A DNA stretch of 64,000 bases from Ophthalmolycus amberensis. Lineage: Eukaryota; Chordata; Actinopteri; Perciformes; Zoarcidae. The stretch lies in assembly GCA_024529925.1 (NCBI GenBank), contig JAFEUB010001548.1, positions 248,001 through 312,000 of the forward strand. Reading direction: 5' to 3'. Each line of letters begins with the position of its first letter. Positions within the stretch are counted from its first letter, which is position 1. The notes beneath the pieces were generated by a model. It was not told the origin of the DNA, ran no database searches, and was given only the letters and a program-made list of their open reading frames with translations. The position numbers and the translations under genes were made by a program. This document shows, piece by piece, positions 48,407 through 64,000 of this stretch.

Positions 48407-48993
48407 ACGCTTTCATTAAAGTTCATACAAATAGGCATGTTATTTAGCTTAGGCACCTCACGCCCAGCGAACGTTGGCTGAAACACCTCCGATGGACACA
48501 GCTGGGCTGGGTGGCCCGAATTCCCGCACGAACCACAAGATACAGTCTGGGTGCCACCCGCGACCATGACCAGTAACTCGGTATTCAGCACCGACCAGTC
48601 CAACCGGGAGTTATACTGCATGATATACAGGGCGGCTTTGCTGGAAAACGCCTTATGGTACTGGTAAAATATGCTCTTCCCATATTTCAGATGAAGCTCG
48701 CCTATCAGTGCCATGTAGGTGTCAAGCTCCTGCCTTCTGTCCGGGTAGACCGCACATATCACGTCCCGATACACCCCGAACGCTACCATGAACTGTCCGA
48801 TCGATAGATCTCTGATTAGCCTAGGATCTGTCGATTTAAACACCGCAGCGATACTACCACCGGAGACTATGCTTGCATCACACTCGGGGGAGGGCAGCAT
48901 TACGCTTACCAAGTTGATGTCTTTCCCCTGCAGGATTTTAGACCTAAGGCTGAGTAGAAATATTAGCTGCCTGTGGGATGTATGACCTACCAA
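48271..48993 (-). CDS. Ngaro gag, C-terminal part with zinc knuckles
   Basis: A 240-residue frame. The first part (about residues 20-150) is a helical Gag-like region. Residues about 150-166 hold a CCHC zinc knuckle (CGSCGNSGHPAQLC). A further Cys/His-rich segment follows (CMNFNESVCTYQNCWYLHIC, then CKDAHPRSVCP), a layout known from Ngaro Gag proteins and likely to bind RNA. The end is basic (RRAARPPPRGGKLRG). Its 3' end overlaps the RT frame by 136 nt in the -1 frame. The first residues are out-of-frame sequence of the upstream gag part, so the listed start is only the open frame's limit. Confidence 0.75.
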   Translation of the reverse strand: MVGHTSHRQLIFLLSLRSKILQGKDINLVSVMLPSPECDASIVSGGSIAAVFKSTDPRLIRDLSIGQFMVAFGVYRDVICAVYPDRRQELDTYMALIGELHLKYGKSIFYQYHKAFSSKAALYIMQYNSRLDWSVLNTELLVMVAGGTQTVSCGSCGNSGHPAQLCPSEVFQPTFAGREVPKLNNMPICMNFNESVCTYQNCWYLHICSYCKDAHPRSVCPRRAARPPPRGGKLRGSKTF

Positions 48994-49609
48994 TTGGGGG
49001 AGCCGGTACTGCAGATGCCAGCGAATGTTGGGCTACTTCTATATGCGCAGAAGTGGAGGCCTGGCTACACATGACGGCTGGTTGCCGCATGGCGTCCTGG
49101 GCGGCGGTGATGGTAGCTGATGCTGGCGCCGGAATTGTCGCGTCCCCCAGGGTTTGCAGGCGAGCCTCGATGGTGTGCATGGAACTCACCAGCGACTGCA
49201 GAGTAGAGATTATGGCGTTGTCTGTGCTAGATGGGCCAGGAGGCGCTGGTGGAGCAGGATTCCGAGACATCGCCTCTTTCCTCTTCGCCTGTGGTACTTG
49301 GGCTGAGCCGGTTTTCTTCGCTCTTTTCCGCCCTGGTGCAGCCGCTGGTTGGGGATCTACTGGATCGCTGCTAACTGTGAGCCTCAACAGCTCCTGGAGC
49401 TGGGATAGCGGAAGGCCTGGTGCTGGATTAATGCCGCGCCCTTCCAGCTGGGCCACGAGAGTCTCTCGTTCGTCTGGGTGGGAGCCGCTACGGCGCCCAA
49501 GGCGAGTGCTTTTGCGCCGGACGCCCGGCGGGCTGCATGCCAGCTCCAGCTGGCTATCGAGATTAAGACTTGGTTGTCTTATGAAAGGATCCGAATCGGA
49601 GTCCGACAT
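48944..49609 (-). CDS. Ngaro gag, N-terminal part
   Basis: Starts at ATG 49609 (MSDSDSDPFIRQ). It is rich in Pro, Ala and Ser with basic stretches (GRKRAKK). An early segment ETLVAQLEGRGINPAPGLPL followed by SQLQELL resembles a SAP-like DNA/RNA-binding helix pair, as in other Ngaro/DIRS Gag proteins by inference. A possible coiled segment, IISTLQSLVSSMHTIEARLQ, follows. The frame ends ...ISTQP at a stop near 48944. The rest of Gag continues in a different frame from 48993, overlapping by 50 nt, so one base has probably been gained or lost near 48945. It presumably forms the RNA-packaging particle. Confidence 0.7.
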   Translation of the reverse strand: MSDSDSDPFIRQPSLNLDSQLELACSPPGVRRKSTRLGRRSGSHPDERETLVAQLEGRGINPAPGLPLSQLQELLRLTVSSDPVDPQPAAAPGRKRAKKTGSAQVPQAKRKEAMSRNPAPPAPPGPSSTDNAIISTLQSLVSSMHTIEARLQTLGDATIPAPASATITAAQDAMRQPAVMCSQASTSAHIEVAQHSLASAVPAPPIGRSYIPQAANISTQP

Positions 49610-49663
49610 CCTCAGTATCAAACGCTGCTAAATTGCAAAGGTTAACCCACTGCTAATGCTCAT

Positions 49664-49886
49664 GCATCTGCTTAATGCTGAAATGACAACTGACAGCAGC
49701 AGAGAGGAGAACACTTTAAAGTTTGACAGCCACGAGCTGATTGGCTTAAGGAAACTGTGTGCCGAATCTGGTTGGTTGCTTAACCGTGCACGCCCCCAAT
49801 CAGCTGACAGAGTAATTACAAGGAGAGGAGAGACAGCGATCACAAGTGAATGTCTTCCTGACTGAACTTGCGCATGAGCTACATTT
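49664..49886 (-). repeat. Ngaro A1 direct repeat
   Basis: Begins (+ strand) GCATCTGCTTAATGCTGAAA and ends GAGCTACATTT. It is repeated nearly identically as A2 at 44291-44515, which has an added TGATCA-like step near its end. This is the 5' boundary of the element. Confidence 0.92.
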
Positions 49887-50489
49887 AATTCAGGGTGAAG
49901 CGATGTCAATCAAAAAGTGTGATATTAAATCTTTTCTCATAAAAAGAGGAATTTGTGTGCAGCAACTTTATAACTTCATCTGTGGTTATTAAAACCACTT
50001 ATTTCAGCTCTATTCCTCTCTGTCAACTTCATTGTTGGGCAGTGAATTCATGTGATTCTGATCATATTGGGCTCTTAGGTCATACCTGTGCCTTTATCTT
50101 GGATTCAATGGCTGCGTTTGCTCAAAATATTTGTGCTTTGTCTCGTAGTGGCACTTCACCTTGCTGCTTTGAATAGTTGTCTCTGGACATATGAGTCATA
50201 CTGCATGGCAGGAATGAACATTTAAGAGTATGTCCATGTTGGTTAAAGGCTGCTTAAACTGTCCACAGTCCATGTGTAACATCTAACCAGGCTCCCTAAC
50301 GAGAACCCTAAAGGTTAGAAAAGCTGCGCCGGTTAAAATAGAAGCGCTCCATCAAGATTAGATAATTCTCAATTACCTATCGGCTGCAGGTCCAGGGTCC
50401 AGATACAACGGCATCTGGGTCCGGACCGCGGTCTGCCTGGTAGTGACCCCTGGCATAGAGTATAAGTGGCTCCATTCAGGCTGATCCTC

Positions 50490-51610
50490 TCGGAACGCTC
50501 TTTCCCTCTCCTGCTCGCTGGACAAGGCATCTTTCTCGTCCTAATGTGCACAATCTACCTTGATGACGGATGCCGCACTGACCTGCGTGTCAGGTCTCTG
50601 TGCGATCACTTGAATGGTGTAAAATTCTACAACGAGCTGGTGATTTCGCTGATTCACTAAAACGTCTATACATGGATGCAGGCCATCCGTGGGTTTTGGG
50701 GGGGTCCTGTCAAGGCCAGTGGTGCTAGACACTGGCCTCCCTCTGTTTCACAGTTTGATCTCCATCTGGTGCGATAATCAAGCTGTTGTCATTGTCATCA
50801 ACTGAGGGTACTCCTCTCCCAAAGACATCATGCACATTTTCCGATCTGGCCTTTCATCCTATAGTCATTATAGCTTTCAACTTAAGCGATCCGATTGCTA
50901 GGTGCGTGCTCGGTAATTGTGGTTTATACAGTATCTCTTTTTGACCGTTACATCCAGGATTAACTATACGTTTAAGACCTATACTTGCTCCCCCTCTCCT
51001 TCTTTCTTACCCCAGGTTATCTTCCTTTGTCTAAATTAAGGTTAACTATCATTTAGAGTTAATCCTCATTAACAAGCAACGTATCACCTCAGCATTAGGC
51101 AGGGCACTCTTTCAGAATAGGGGCTGCTACTTCGGCTGCAAACCAAGGCGTCTCCGCTCCATCTCTGCAGCTAATGGGATGTTGGTCTGCCTTCACCTAC
51201 ATTTGCTTTAGTTAACTCAACTTCATTTTTATTATTACTCACATTACTATTTATATTACCGATACCATTAACGCACATTGCTGACTTTGCTTCTTCACCG
51301 GAGTCTTTGTGCTTTCTCGCCTCGCAGGTCTCCATGGATGCTGGTTATATCTGGACCTGTGGTTCTGTCATATGCATTGAATGTGTTGTAACTCTGTTAT
51401 GTTGTTGCGGCAGTAGGTAATGCATTTATTTTATTATTTCATGTAATAAATCTCTTTTCGGGGGATTAAGCCTTATCTGCCCTCAGCATCCCTACTCCTC
51501 GGGTACCCTACTTCAGGATGGAGTACAATCGCCAAAGACTTTGCACTATTCAAATGTTATGCTCGTATAATAAATCACTGTTAAATTCTAATGAAGTCTC
51601 TCCTGATTGA
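50490..51610 (+). mobile_element. Decayed second Ngaro copy, + orientation
   Basis: From about 50500 the + strand encodes ERSFPLLLAGQG, then IYLDDGCRTDLR, similar to GRSFISRLLDTA and VYLDEGCRSDLR of the full copy. Next comes an RNase H piece (about 50767: CDNQAVVIVIN), then a recombinase piece near 51107 (AGHSFRIGAATSAANQG). The end, 51470-51610, is a diverged B repeat read in reverse (ATCGCCAAAGACTTTGCACT, and GTCTCTCCTGATTG at the tip). Large parts are deleted and frames are broken. Orientation is opposite to the full Ngaro 0.6 kb to its left. Confidence 0.8.
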
Positions 51611-59559
<7,949 letters not shown>

Positions 59560-59560
<1 letters not shown>

Positions 59561-59715
59561 GGAATGCGTTAAACCTGCATTATCTCTACTGACCAGCAGG
59601 GGGCGACTCCTCCAGTTGCAAAAAGATGTCAGATTGTATGGAAGTTTATGAAAAAATTATCTTACTTCTCCTACTTGTTTTATTACCTCAGTAAACATTG
59701 TAAACATGGGTTTAT
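59560..59715 (+). repeat. Interspersed repeat, copy B
   Basis: AAACCTGCATTATC... CAGGGGGCGACTCCTCC then GTTGCAAAAAGATGTC, matching the repeat at about 5430-5490 in the same orientation. Shorter than copy A; hAT copy 3 begins directly after it. Confidence 0.55.
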
Positions 59716-59717
59716 GG

Positions 59718-60373
59718 CACGGGTATTCAATTAAATCTCCAAAAGGTCCAGATTGAGAAAATGTCCTCGTCCAAAGGTTCGTAACATTACAATAATTTCT
59801 AACTTGCGCTATTTAGTGCCATATATATATTCAAGAAGCCTAGTAGTAGTAACGTCTCTGTGTAGTCAACAACTATCAAATCAAATTAAGAAAGTAAACA
59901 TCAATTATTATTCTGAGTTTTCACATTTAACTGGATGGATTATAAATAATACATAGAAATACATAAATAAATGCTCTTCTCATTTCAAGTAAAATAAAGG
60001 CTGCATTAAAGAATAACTGACATAACAGAAAGCTTTTGAAAAATGTGCATCTCAAAATAAAATACTTAATTTTAGAAAACGTATTACCCTGCAGCTTTAA
60101 ATTCAGTTTATTCAGGTGTGAAGTCATGTAATTAAAATAAAGCCATGATATTATATTTTTGTCATCTTCTAATAAAAATTTGTGTGCAGGGCCTTTATCT
60201 GTGGTTATTAAAATCATTAGTTTCAGCTCTATTCCTCTCTGTTAACATCATTGTTAGGAAGTGAATTCACATGTTCATGATCATATTGAACTGCATTTCT
60301 GATGTGAGTTGGTACGTTTGCTAAAAAGAGTTGTGCTTTGTCTCGTAGTGGCGCTTCACATCACCGCTTTTAA
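59718..60373. mobile_element. hAT-like element, copy 3, left part only
   Basis: Begins CACGGGTATTCAATTAAAT and aligns with copies 1 and 2 through TGGATTATAAATAATACAT, CATCTCAAAATAAAATACTT and GTGGTTATTAAAATCATTAG. It stops at CACCGCTTTTAATAA, where copy 1 continues TCGTCACAG but this copy passes into the 3' end of an L2 LINE. The right half is not seen in the window. Confidence 0.75.
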
Positions 60374-63300
60374 TAAATGAATGAATTTATTTATAGAGCG
60401 CTTTTCACAGACATAACATCACAAAGTGCTTAACAGAGCAGACATTTAAAAGCATAAAAAAACACAATGTGACCCTAGGGTCAATAAATTACATACACAG
60501 AAAAAATTAAAATTAAATAAAAAATAATAAAAAATAAAATAAAAATGTAAAACATATTTTAAGAGCAGGTCTAGGACATGGCTTTACTTTTTACTCAAAC
60601 GCCAGCCTAAAAAGGTGGGTTTTGAGCTGGTTCTTAAAAGTATTGACAGTATCTGCGAGGCGTAGAGTTGCAGGCAGAGCATTCCAGAGCCTCGGGGCCA
60701 CTGCCTCAAAGGCTCGGTCACCACGGGTCTTAAATCGTGTGCGTGGGACTGACAGAAGACCTCGAGCGTTTGACCTGAGAGTGCGGGCGGGTGAATAGGG
60801 GCGAAGTAGATCAGCTACATAAGTCGGAGCCTGACCGTGAAGTGCTCTGTAAGTGATGGTGAGAATTTTGAAGTGAATCCTAGATGCTACAGGGAGCCAG
60901 TGGAGAGATCGGAGTACAGGGGTGATGTGAGACCGTCGATTTGTACTGGTGAGTAATCTGGCGGCAGCGTTTTGGATGACCTGCAGATGGTTAAGAGCAG
61001 ATGCACTGAGTGATGTGAAAAGTGAGTTACAGTAGTCAATGCGAGAGGAGATAAATGTGTGTATGATCATCTCTAATTCAGGTGTTGATACTACAGATCT
61101 CAGTTTACTGATATTTCTTAGATGGAAGAAACATGACCTGGACAGCTGCTTAACATGGGGGTCAAACGACATGGATCGATCAAAGAAAATCCCTAGATTG
61201 CGCAGGTTGCAATGGGCAGCAGAGGAGAGTGGACTAATAATCTGCCTGATCATGGGGACAAACTCCTCTGGAGCAATAACTAGGACCTCCGTCTTAGAGT
61301 CGTTGAGTTGTAAGCAGTTTTCTGCCGTCCAGTCTCTGATGGCATTGACACAGTCCAGGAGCCTAGTTAATGTGAATGCCTCGCTGGGTTTGAATGACAG
61401 ATGGAGTTGGATATCATCTGCATATAAATGATAGGACACATTATAACTTTTTATCATCTGCCCCAAAGGTAACAGATAAAGGGAAAATAACAGAGGCCCC
61501 AGAACCGAGCCCTGCGGTACACCACAAGACAGTGGAGAGGTAACAGACACAAAATCACCCACAGAGACATTGAAACTTCTGTCATTGAGGTAAGACGTGA
61601 ACCAGTCTAACGCTATGCCAGATATGCCCACCCAATCACGTAGCCTCTTAATCAGGATGTTATGGTCTACAGTGTCAAATGCAGAACTGAGGTCCAGAAG
61701 AACTAACACAGAGCAGTCACCTGCATCAGCACACATGAGAATGTCATTTGAAACCCTCAGGAGAGCGATTTCAGTAGAGTGTTGCTTACGAAACCCAGAC
61801 TGGAATTCGTCATACATGTTGTGCCTCTCCAGTGCAGCAGTAAGTTGGTTGGCCACCACTTTCTCTAAAATTTTGGACAGGAAAGGCAGTTTTGATATGG
61901 GCCTGTAGTTCATGGGCAAAGCTGGATCTAAGTTTGGTTTCTTTAATAAGGGCTGGATAGTGGCATGTTTGAAATAGGAAGGGACAATTCCTGTAGACAA
62001 TGAGGAATTGACAATAGATGTTACTGCAGGGCCAATAATTAGCAGAACTTTCTTAAATAGAGAGGATGGTATTATATCCAGAGGGCAAGATGATGGCTTT
62101 GTTTTGATAATTAAGTCCATCAGGTCTTGAAGGCTGATAGGCTGGAAAGAGTCCAGAACAGCAGGAGATTGCGAGGAGCTACATGTAGATGAACAAATCC
62201 CAGGCTGAATGCCAGACCTAATACCTGTTACCTTATCATTAAAATAGATAAGGAATTTGTTGCAATCGTCAACAGAACAGCATGGTAATGTAGAGACAGA
62301 CGGTGAAACAATTCTCTTAATTGTGTCAAACAGAATCTTGGGATTTCTCTTTGAGGAAGAGATTAAGTTGGCAAAATAAGCAGTTCTAGCTTCCTTTACT
62401 CCAGTATTAAAGGAAACTCTGAGGTCTTTGAGATATGAGCGATGCACTTCTAGCCCAGTGGCTTTCCAGAGCCGCTCTGTCCTGCGACACTTCCGTCTCA
62501 GGCTGCAGACAGCGTCTGTCATCCACGGAGAAGTGTTGTAGGCAGCCCTGGTCCTTTCCTTAAGAGGTGCCACTTTATCCAGCAAAGTGGTGCAATGTTC
62601 ATTAAATGACTGTATCAAGAGTTCAACATCATTGAGATTTGTGTTAATATCACAGCAGAAGTGCATAGAGAACTTATCAGCTGTACTCTGAGTAATAATG
62701 CGGGAGTGGAATGTTTGTTTCAGACACAAGGGGTCAGCATTGACAGAAAGATCAAAGAAAATACATTTATGGTCACTGATCAGTAGGTCCTCACAACAGG
62801 TATTATCAATAGCAAGACCCAGAGAGAACACAAGGTCCAAGGTGTGACCACCCCTGTGAGTGGCGCCAGAAACATGTTGCGTGAAATTAAAAGATTCAGT
62901 AATATTGAGAAACTCAGTGGCTATACAGTCTGTGGTATCATTGATATGCAGATTAAAATCACCAACCAGAAGCACTTTGTCTAGCTTGATAATAGAGGTC
63001 AGAAAGTCTGTGACCTCTGATAAAAACTGACCTGCAGGACCTGGAGGTCGGTAAATTAAAAAACAGTAAAACGGCTTTAGTCGGCCCACTTTAGTGAGCT
63101 GCAGTTCAAAAGTAGCATAGGATTATGTGCTCCCCAATTGGCAGGACAACTGATTCTTCCAGACCACGGCGAGACCTCCACCGCGGCCTGTCAAACGCGG
63201 TGTCCCAACATAAGAACAGTCCACAGGGCAGAGTTCATTGAAATGGATGCATTCCATATTCCGTTGCCAGGTCTCGGTCAGAAATAAAAAAGCCAAATTA

Positions 63301-63700
63301 TAACTTGTGAGCCTTGTTTGTTATAGAGCGTGCATTAATCAGACACATTTTGATGGGGCAAGACACTGTGTCGTCATCAGCACAGGAAGCTTTGGGGGTA
63401 TGTGCAATAGGACGGATCACTCGTGCAGCACCTCGAACCCGACCATAACTAGGGCGTGAGCGCGAGTCTGTGATTCTCACGGGAATGTTCATGGGTCGTG
63501 GAGTGGAAGTTACGGTAGAGGCTGGGGAAAGAGTAGTAGGAGACCCTCCATGCCGCCAGGGGGAGCTAGTGTTGCTTGTAGGGGATGAATGCGGCTGATG
63601 AATGAACGTAGAGGAAGAGTGACAGTGGACAGGGGATCCAGGATCATGTGTGCCAGGTGTAAACAGTCAATCATGTGAATGGGAGTGAACAGCATGCTGT
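60374..63700 (-). mobile_element. L2-type LINE (non-LTR retrotransposon)
   Basis: The minus strand runs from about 63700 to a 3' end near 60374-60390 with AAGCACTTTGTGATG... GCGCTCTATAAATAAATTCA and a short ATTC repeat tail, typical of L2/CR1-like elements, which lack a poly-A tail. It encodes an endonuclease plus reverse transcriptase protein (separate entry). The 5' boundary is not clear. It sits inside hAT copy 3. Confidence 0.8.
60591..63089 (-). pseudogene. L2-type LINE ORF2, endonuclease and reverse transcriptase
   Basis: An open frame of 832 codons. Residues 1-115 are the rear half of an apurinic-type endonuclease (LLVGDFNLHIN, HTLDLVFS, LISDHKCIF). RT motifs follow: NYRPISKLPFLSKILEKV (about 394-411), LLDLSSAFDTVDH (464-476), GVPQGSVLGPLLFSLY (523-538), and YHLYADDIQLHL (catalytic ADD, about 557-559). 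The C-terminus has ARLLTSTNRRSHITPVLRSL-type sequence and ends WNALPATLRL...FKNQLKTHLFRLAF, as in L2/CR1 elements. The frame stays open upstream of the listed start but meets TAA at 63125-63123. Further upstream the endonuclease start is in another frame (63492-63298) and part between seems deleted. The protein would nick DNA and reverse-transcribe its own RNA; this copy cannot make it whole. Confidence 0.85.
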
Positions 63701-64000
63701 AAATTAGCCGCTAGCAGGCGGCTACTGTGAAGGATTTCAGTGTTAGAAACGCATTATTAGTAGGATTTAATAACACCCCTAGTGGTGAGTAGAAGTGTCA
63801 CAATAATAAGAATGTCAAAATATGTTTACTTATGGAATGTATTATATGTTTACAATATTCTTACTTACAGAGGATATTATATGTTACAGTATTTTACTCA
63901 TTGAATGTATTAAACCATAGAAGTATAGTCACTAAAGGTATTAAAACACTGATTAGTTTTGAGGGTCAGAAAGGGAACATTTTGAGTGAGCCTTTTCAGA
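63701..64000. other. Non-coding end of window
   Basis: AT-rich sequence; no gene or defined repeat recognised. It may belong to the LINE 5' flank. Confidence 0.4.

Larger units (their letters stand above)
44032..49886 (-). mobile_element. Ngaro-type tyrosine-recombinase retrotransposon, nearly complete
   Basis: On the minus strand the order is A1 repeat (49886-49664), gag, RT-RNase H, tyrosine recombinase, a 1.1-kb non-coding stretch, B1 (44665-44516), A2 (44515-44291), a 110-bp spacer, and B2 (44180-44032). Split direct repeats A1...B1-A2-B2 with a recombinase in place of an integrase are the known hallmark of Ngaro elements in the DIRS order. A1/A2 and B1/B2 differ at only a few positions, so the insertion looks recent. 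Two coding lesions are visible: a frame change within gag near 48945, and a TGA in the RNase H region at 46894-46892. Such elements replicate through RNA and integrate through the recombinase without target duplication; here none is obvious. Confidence 0.9.
43595..50452. mobile_element. hAT-like element, copy 2, carrying the Ngaro insertion
   Basis: Left end CAGAGTATTCAAATC at 43595, right end TAGTGACCCCTG at 50441-50452 (inverted: CAGGGGTCACTA). Flanks ACATAGAG (43587-43594) and GCATAGAG (50453-50460) form an 8-bp duplication with one difference, as expected for hAT. The two halves, 43595-44031 and about 49887-50452, align to the left and right parts of copies 1 and 3. Everything between is the Ngaro retrotransposon. 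An AT microsatellite lies at 43702-43746. Confidence 0.8.

Noticed and set aside
48978..49631. 217-codon + strand open frame
   Set aside because: It lies exactly antisense to the Ngaro gag and is a compositional shadow of that Pro/Ala-rich GC-rich frame; no family resemblance.

Overview
The window reads as nuclear DNA of a ray-finned (teleost) fish: AT-rich non-coding sequence with many microsatellites, GT-AG introns, one recognisable developmental gene, and a dense load of fish-type transposable elements (Ngaro-type tyrosine-recombinase retrotransposon, L2-, L1- and Rex1-like LINEs, hAT DNA transposons, MITEs, a tRNA-derived SINE). Nothing prokaryotic is present.

The only gene that looks like a host single-copy gene is a LIM-homeobox gene of the Lhx2 type on the + strand (27983-36153), in five coding exons with a conserved domain order: LIM1, LIM2, linker, homeodomain split between exons 4 and 5, C-terminal tail. 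The predicted protein stops 14 residues early. One extra T at 36151 puts a stop after the last His, and the usual Lhx2 C-terminal tail can still be read in the +1 frame, ending at 36196.

Left of lhx2: 1-16.9 kb is non-coding, with scattered L1, SINE, Rex1-like and other repeats. 17-21.8 kb holds a decayed copy of a multi-exon zinc-finger gene family, bounded by inverted 14-bp ends and followed by a 76-bp perfect palindrome joined to a fold-back MITE. 22.1-23.3 kb is a non-autonomous hAT element with an 8-bp target-site duplication. 23.3-27 kb leads into the lhx2 promoter.

Right of lhx2: 36.6-43.6 kb is non-coding with a small MITE, a first copy of a CAGGGG-ended hAT-like element, and an Ngaro fragment. 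43.6-50.5 kb is a second hAT copy split by an almost complete 5.9-kb Ngaro element on the minus strand (gag, RT-RNase H, tyrosine recombinase, split direct repeats A1...B1-A2-B2). A decayed second Ngaro follows in inverted orientation (50.5-51.6 kb). 51.6-59.6 kb is non-coding with a 134-bp CA repeat. 59.7-60.4 kb is a third hAT copy, interrupted by an L2-type LINE on the minus strand (60.4-63.7 kb) whose 832-residue endonuclease/RT frame is long but broken upstream.

All family assignments come from reading translations and motifs by eye; no database search was run.
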